64,000 nt of DNA, taken from the NCBI GenBank assembly GCA_021442155.1, contig CM038221.1, forward strand, positions 47,625,648-47,689,647. Direction: 5' to 3'. The stretch is from Cymbidium sinense. Its lineage: Eukaryota > Streptophyta > Magnoliopsida > Asparagales > Orchidaceae. Below the pieces are notes generated by a model. It searched no databases. It was given only the letters and a program-made list of their open reading frames with translations, and was not told the origin of the DNA. A program made the position numbers and the translations under genes. Positions 58,340 through 64,000 of the stretch are shown here, one piece after another (positions within the stretch are counted from its first letter, which is position 1; each line of letters starts with the position of its first letter).

Positions 58340-58620
58340 CCTTTCTTAAAATTTTGGACAAGTTTGAAGATGTCTTTTATATTATTGAGTTGTTGCATCC
58401 TTATTTTTATTCATGTATAACTTGCAATGATTGCATTGCACTTTCTCAACACCACTTTTTAACTTTACAATAGTGAAGTCTTTCCAAACATCTAAAGTTC
58501 TCTTTCTTTTCCTCTTTTCAAAAGGGTTTTCTTGAATATCATCGATAACAAGATCTTCACTTCTTTCAGTGGCACTTATAATAACATTAGCATCTACATC
58601 GCTTAAGTCTCATTCATGAT
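58340..58620 (-). pseudogene. hAT transposase N-terminus: BED-type zinc finger
   Basis: The minus strand reads NPFEKRKRKRTLDVWKDFTI, then KVQCNHCKLYM, then R-H-L-Q-T-C-P. This is the W-x-x-F, C-x2-C, H-x4-C layout of BED fingers found at the N-terminus of plant hAT transposases, which bind the element ends. A TAG breaks the frame just before YKRHL, and the catalytic and C-terminal dimerisation domains are not present downstream, where the direct repeat lies instead. Confidence 0.8.
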
Positions 58621-60599
58621 TTCAACAAAAAGGAAATATAATGATCACTCCAAAAAAGTCTACTACATCATTATTAAATTAAAACATTTAATACAAAAAA
58701 AACTATATAAAGGACAAAAAATGTTATAGGCTCATATAAAAAATGTTTTATTAGTGCCATCATAGGATGAGAGATATTAGGCTTGAATCTTCCAAACCCT
58801 AAACTAAAAGAAGAGGTCAGTAAAATGTTGAAAATCATGCTCTCAACTTCCAACAAACTAAGAGCTCACATCAACTAAGTTGCACTAAATGAAACAAAAA
58901 AGATATAATCATTGCCTTTTAAAAAAAAAATCTATCTTTCAGGTTGCCACTTGCTAGTGGCCTTCCAATGAAAGATAGACATTAAATTTAATAAAATGGG
59001 AGGGATCCATAACTCTTTTCTATATCACTTCCCATGTCTCCATAACTCTTTTTCTATAGCAAATAAAATTGAAATCCTTAAATAGAATATTTTGACATAA
59101 GTCAAACACAAAATATCCAGTAATATTTAAGTTAACAAATACATGAGAACAACTACCAATAGGCAACAAAATAATAAATCAAAATCAAAGCGAGAATGCG
59201 AGAACAAAGCTTACATCATAATATTATGACAGCATAGAATCAGTTGGTATTACTAATATTCCTTGGTGCATTATAAAATAAAGAAGGGCTATGAAGCTAA
59301 TTGGGAATCACACTCATAAAAAGCGGACAAAAAGAAAAGAAATAGTATTAAAATGAAACCCCTCAGTATAGCAAGTGGCTATATTATTATAGAAAATTAC
59401 TATTATGATAGAGTTCCCAGATGGATATTTAAAGATCACCAAATCATAATATTGTCACTCAAGGCGAAGAACCTTCCTAGAATCTATCAATGCATAAGAA
59501 CTCTATTATCAGCCGACAGCATATCAACAAGTGAGGCATTAGCATACTGTAGGCAATGATAGAGCATTATACATAAAGTAGGCAATAGAACTTGATTATC
59601 AATCTTAGCGTTAGCACAAAATTATTTAATGCCATACTAAGATGACCAAAGATTGAGAGAGAGAGCGACAACTAGAGGAAGAAGTCGAAGAGGAAAAAGA
59701 CAGAAGCTGAAAAAGAGAGGTAGGAAGTCGAAGAAGAAGATAGAACGATCGGTTCAAACAGTTTCCTCTGATTTACCTTGTGAATCGAGAAATTGATAAG
59801 AAGATGAGAGAGAATCGGAGTGAAGAAAAAACGAGTGAATACTGAAGTCGATCGAAGCAAGTTAGGCTTGATTGCTCTTCAAGGACGAACCGATAGAAAC
59901 TTAGGAGTAAGAGCGGCGTTTGCGAAATCTGGCGAAATGTAATGTGAAATCAAATCTCGAAATCGGACCTTAGACTGTAAATGAACTTGTTTAATTTGGA
60001 TGAACCGGCAGGCGGGTAGGGGAGGCATATGATAAATATATAATTAATACAAATATAATTAATATTATAGTTATCCATTTCATCATTTATAAATTAAATA
60101 AAATAATTTATTAACTTTAATTAAATTTTAAATAATTAATATGAGTTTCTTTTATTTTTTTGGGTATTTATCTTATAATTTATAAACTATAATATTAATT
60201 ATATTTTATAAAATTTAATTAAATATATCATATATTTGTATAGATTATACTAGTAAATTTAATAAATTATAATATTTTTATTAAATATATAATTAAAAAA
60301 TTATAAGTTATATTTACTTATATTTTAAATATATGAATTATTATCAAATTTAATATCAATTAATTAATAAATTACTTGTGAACGATAAGCAGTATGTTCG
60401 TGAGCGTAAAAACAATGTAAGATTCGTATTCGGTTCATTTAACATCAGAGTTTTGCATTGAAACTTGTTTGTTTATTAATGTGAGCAACGTGAGCGGCGT
60501 TAATCGGGGTTTGAGTAGTTGACGAGTGCATTTAGTTCGTTTTACAGCTATTCTTTCCCACTCTTCTGTCTCCCCAGTCGATTCTCTTTCGTGGGAAAT

Positions 60600-61260
60600 A
60601 AAGAAAAATACAGGTGATTTCCTCCCCACTCTCGGTTTTCTCCCGCCGGCGTACGCGCACCACGCATTTCTACTCCGGCCCCGCGTCTCGCGCAAACGCT
60701 CCGTCCCGCACGCGGCCTGTCCCGCTGGCGCCGTCGTTCCACAAATCTGCTCCCGCCGGCCCGACCCGCCGAAATTCCGCAAAACCCGTGCATCCCCGCG
60801 ACCGCAACCGGCCCGTTCCCGCTGCACACAGCCCGCGGCGCAATCCCGCAAAATCCTCGGCCCATTCTGCTCACCGGGCCGCACCGCCGCCGTTCGTTCC
60901 GCGGCCGCACCGCACATCCAGCGAGCCGCCGCGCCGACGCACCGCTACACCCACCACCGCGCGTCCCGCTTTCGGCCAAGGCCTGCGCCGTCCATCCGCC
61001 GGCCCAATCCCGACCCTGCACGCGCCGTCCTTCCGGCCCGCAATGCCCATTCCGCAAAACGCCGGCCCGTCACGCTGCACGAGCCCGCTTCCGCAGCGCA
61101 AACCTCTGCTCCGACCCGTAGCCCACTTCCGGCCCGCCAAGCCCACGCACCAACCCAAATCAGCAGCTCGCTTTCTTCCTCCGTAGCGATGCGCTGCACC
61201 CTGTTTTGTTGGCCCGCCAGCCCACTAGCCTTCGAACCTCCTACCCGCAGTCTGCAACTT
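60600..61260. other. GC- and CpG-rich island of ~0.65 kb, possible LTR or promoter
   Basis: Composition jumps from under 30 to well over 60 percent GC (by eye), with CGGCCC, CCCGC and TTCCGCAAAA words repeated in loose tandem. Frames stay open in several phases on both strands (for example 60526-61341 plus, 60548-61057 minus) because stop codons are rare at this composition, and no frame shows a known domain. It ends beside a GATTTT-rich tandem repeat. It may be the leader or LTR of an unrecognised element, or an unmethylated promoter remnant. Confidence 0.5.
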
Positions 61261-61274
61261 TGTCGTCTCATTTT

Positions 61275-61640
61275 TTCAGCCGTAAAGAATATCGCGAAAT
61301 TCGCTGATTTTAACGTCACCTCTTTAATCGTCTCATTTTAGCACTTCAAATCGGAAAGAATATGGTCACCGGTTTCTTCCTTCGATTTTTTTGGGGTGCA
61401 CTTTACTGTCTCATTTTCTTTGTAGAATCGGAAAAGAATATCGTCAAGACAATTCTTCTTCGATTTTGGCGTCGTCACGCTTTAGCGTTCGTTTCCTCCG
61501 CATGAGCGGGAAGAATATATCGCGCGAATTCTTTTCGATTTTCGCGTTTCGCGTCCATTTTCGCTACGCCACAAATCGGGGAAGAACATCATCAACAGAC
61601 GAATTCTTCCTTTGATTTTTGTCATCGCAACCTATGCATT
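61275..61640. repeat. Five-copy tandem repeat, ~70-78-bp unit
   Basis: The word AAGAATAT (or AAGAACAT), followed by CG and a TTC-TTCGATTTT block, recurs at about 61287, 61357, 61435, 61513 and 61584. Units are diverged but keep order and spacing. Confidence 0.75.
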
Positions 61641-61689
61641 AGATTCTCAATTACCTATCTAACCCCGTTTCTTTGCCTTGCGGTGCAGT

Positions 61690-62925
61690 GTCCTCGGTAT
61701 GGCCAGCGGCTCCAGATGAAGCAATTGACCGAGTCCTTTGATCGGGTTTGGCGGTCGCTCCATTATATTATGATCACGGCGTGCTTGCTCTCAATGACTA
61801 CCCTTTTGAGTTATGAATCATGTATACTGATAGCAAATAACTCTCTCCATAGGTAAATTGTCTCAGATAAATAATCTGTTTATGCTGTATCCCGAATTTG
61901 AACTTAAATTCAAGTGTCCGAGGATCTTTGCGGGTTTTCTGTTTCGTTTTAGGATTGGGTCCAGGTTAACAAAATCTAAAAACCTATAATAAGAGTTTCA
62001 AATCAGTGAAATGTCTAAAAAATTGATTCTGTTATATGACAGTAGATCTAATTCTCTATTAGCAGTTAAACATAGTTGACATGATCTAAAGCTCTTAAAC
62101 ATATTCAAATTAACCAATTTTCCAAATCAAATATCAATCTGAAACTGCTTAAATGAAACTCTATCACTAAAAACTTAGACCAAACTCAATTTATCCATCT
62201 TTCATATTTATCGTGACAAATTAAGAAAACTTTAGCTCAAAGAATTGTCAACTCGTATTATTATGTTCTCAATCAACCCTTTTATCGGTAGGACATGGCT
62301 CGTGTCTCTCTGTGCAGAGGCTCACGATGAAGCGATTCTGAGTCTCCATGGGTGGTTTGGCTTTTTCGACTATATTGATCATGGTCTTTATATACTCAAA
62401 TGGTTCACGCTGATTGTGAATCATGGGGTATCTTAATAGAAAATAGCTCTCATTTAAGGTAGACTTTCCTCTTTGACAAACACCACCCCATGTCTACAAG
62501 GATTTCTTGGGCGGCGTAACATGTTCTTGATGAGGATCCTTCGTGGGGTCAATTATCTCCTAAGTAGTAGGCCAGCCCTGATAACGGAACCATGGGATCT
62601 AGATCGCACGTCATTCCCCAACCATCGGTTTAAGCTAAAATGATGAATTTCATATCTTAAATTTTAAACTCCATATCTTTCTTCTTACTACTTTACATTA
62701 AGCGATCTAATGACTTGCTTGTCGAAAATTCTCTCTCACTTCGGGAGGGTAATTAATGGGGTTTGTACATAGGAAACACAAACCAGATCTAAAGTCCTCA
62801 CCAAATGAGGAAAAAATATCTGAGTAGTGTCTTATCTACTATCTCATCTGCCTTCTGAAAATTTCACCGATATTTAAAACTCTCTTTTCATCGAACAGGT
62901 CGGTGGAGAATTTTCGGAGCCCACA
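61690..62925 (-). mobile_element. Inverted second copy of the 3' part of the gag-only Tat-type element
   Basis: It matches 17587-18720 on the opposite strand, including the end of the gag-pol linker (about 62865-62925) joined to the same non-coding sequence with GAAATTTTCAGAAGGCAGAT. It also contains an internal duplication absent from the other copy: about 61690-61870 and 62270-62440 are related blocks (CACGATGAAGCGATT-like and CCAGATGAAGCAATT). Confidence 0.7.
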
Positions 62926-64000
62926 AGTGCAAAGAAATATGCATGAATTAAAAAAACTAGTCAGTTTTTTGGGAATGAAATGGTATGCTATTATCATGAA
63001 TTAAAATTGGAATGCCTTTGAATATGGTTAAGATCACACAAATAAGGTTTCAAGCAAAAGCTGGATTTGTTTGGATGTTTAATTAAATCAAATATTAAGC
63101 TAATAAAAAATGACACATTAAAAATATTTTGGACACAAAACTCTTCCATAGGAACCATAAGGAATAAAAACAAATTGCCCTAATATCAAATATAATGCAA
63201 GACAAATTATGAGTTCATCATAATGGTGAATGAAGAGGGCTAAGTTTAGATGATCACATTAAAATTTAGGGAGATTTACATACATACTACGCAATTCTTA
63301 TGCATTTATATATTTCACATCCAAACTTGAATATTTACTTAAATAGCACTTAAATTTTTATTATTAGATCAAAAATACCAACCTAGTTACTTTTTTTAAG
63401 TGAAATGCACCTTTTTCTGCATAGGGAAAGTGTTAGTTTTGTAAATATTCAAGTTTGGGTGTGAAATATGTAAATGCATAAGAATTCCGTGGTATGTATG
63501 TAAATTTTCCTAAAATTTAATTAAAACTTGGTGAAGGTAAATCTAAAATTAATTAGGAGATTAAATGAAACAAAATGGAAGGCATAAAGCTTTAGCTAGC
63601 TAGATTCAATAAATATACATTTTGACTAAACCTAATATATCATAGTAGAAAATAAATTATTTTACAAATAGAGATCTTAATGTCAATTTATTTTGACGAA
63701 AATCAAAACTAACTATTCTAAAGAGAAAGATAATACATACGTAAGAATGATACTAAAGTAACTAGAAGATTATTATTATGAGCAATCATCATTATAATAG
63801 CAAATTTTCAATTCTTAGAAAGCATTGCCTTCATTGAATAAGTCCATCACTTTAGCAAAGAAAATACACAAGCACAAAAATAATACACTCAAAATTTAAT
63901 TTCATCATTCATTTCTTTATGCTTTAAAAAGTAGAAGGGACTCATATAGATAACTTGAGGAGATAATTGCTAACCATCACCTTTAAAATAAAGAATAATG
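62926..64000. other. AT-rich flank with one MITE
   Basis: Apart from the MITE at 63267-63512, I see nothing definable here. Confidence 0.5.
63267..63512. mobile_element. MITE copy 3, intact foldback, 246 bp
   Basis: Terminal inverted repeats of about 70 bp begin TAGGGAGATTTACATACATA on the left and, inverted, TAGGAAAATTTACATACATA on the right. They continue through AATTCTTATGCATTTA and CCAAACTTGAATATTTA. The flanks are AAAATT-like on both sides. This is the best-preserved copy of the family also found twice in PSF1 introns. Confidence 0.85.

Larger units (their letters stand above)
57223..60389 (-). mobile_element. Second hAT-type element relic
   Basis: Imperfect inverted ends are CAGTACTTATCGG at about 57223 and CGATAAGCAGTATG at about 60389, with GTTCATGTTAAGCGAG-like subterminal words. 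It contains a BED-finger fragment on the minus strand (58340-58620) and a pyrimidine-rich leader-like stretch on the same strand (59640-59900). A clear 8-bp target duplication was not found, so ends are approximate. Confidence 0.45.

Noticed and set aside
60526..61341. 271-residue plus-strand frame and overlapping long minus-strand frames
   Set aside because: Several phases on both strands are open at once, as expected from GC-rich DNA; the products are Pro/Arg/Ala-rich with no domain.

Overview
This window reads as nuclear DNA of a flowering plant. It is AT-rich and made mostly of nested, decayed transposable elements. Two segments are of cellular-gene origin: an intact, intron-bearing gene for the GINS replication subunit PSF1 (22200-24414, minus strand), and a broken D-type cyclin gene (43400-about 44035, plus strand). 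Both protein sequences look plant-like. I cannot choose confidently between monocot and eudicot, although a monocot is plausible.

Layout, left to right. 1-8783 is a very large diverged inverted repeat: arms 1-3985 and 4816-8783 around a centre of about 0.8 kb. About 8784-12058 looks like the end of a long LTR, and a primer-binding-site-like motif follows at 12068. 12058-about 18720 is the internal part of a gag-only Ty3/gypsy element of the Tat/Ogre type. It holds a leader with eleven hairpin repeats whose stems co-vary, gag remains with a variant zinc knuckle, a gag-pol linker, and then an abrupt loss of pol. 18720-22200 is AT-rich sequence with microsatellites and one promoter-like site. 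22200-24414 is PSF1, whose introns carry two copies of one MITE family and a 5'-truncated RTE LINE. 24415-28744 is intergenic.

28745-38371 is a largely complete but frameshifted Tat-type retrotransposon on the minus strand. It has two LTRs and gag, protease, RT, RNase H and integrase in order. A separate antisense gene remnant with its own TATA box lies between pol and the 3' LTR. 38430-39060 is a fragment of another gypsy RT. 39060-43080 is unassigned repeat-like DNA with one copia-like LTR junction candidate near 41340. 43400-44035 is the cyclin D pseudogene. 47197-52028 is a candidate solo LTR split by an RTE LINE (48209-51286) with a perfect 15-bp target duplication. 52560-53370 is a 330-bp satellite. 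53549-57152 is a hAT-like element. About 57220-60390 is a second hAT relic with a BED zinc finger. 60600-61260 is a sharply GC- and CpG-rich island, followed by a five-copy 75-bp repeat (61275-61640). 61690-62925 is an inverted second copy of the 3' part of the gag-only element at 17.6-18.7 kb. A foldback MITE at 63267-63512 closes the window.

Only PSF1 looks functional as a cellular gene: it would give a 197-residue protein acting with PSF2, PSF3 and SLD5 in the CMG replicative helicase. The features most worth a second look are the co-varying hairpin array, the 4-kb palindrome, the gag-only family whose two copies share one pol-loss junction, the antisense gene with its own promoter, and the GC-AG intron in PSF1. 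All assignments are by reading the sequence; no database search was run.
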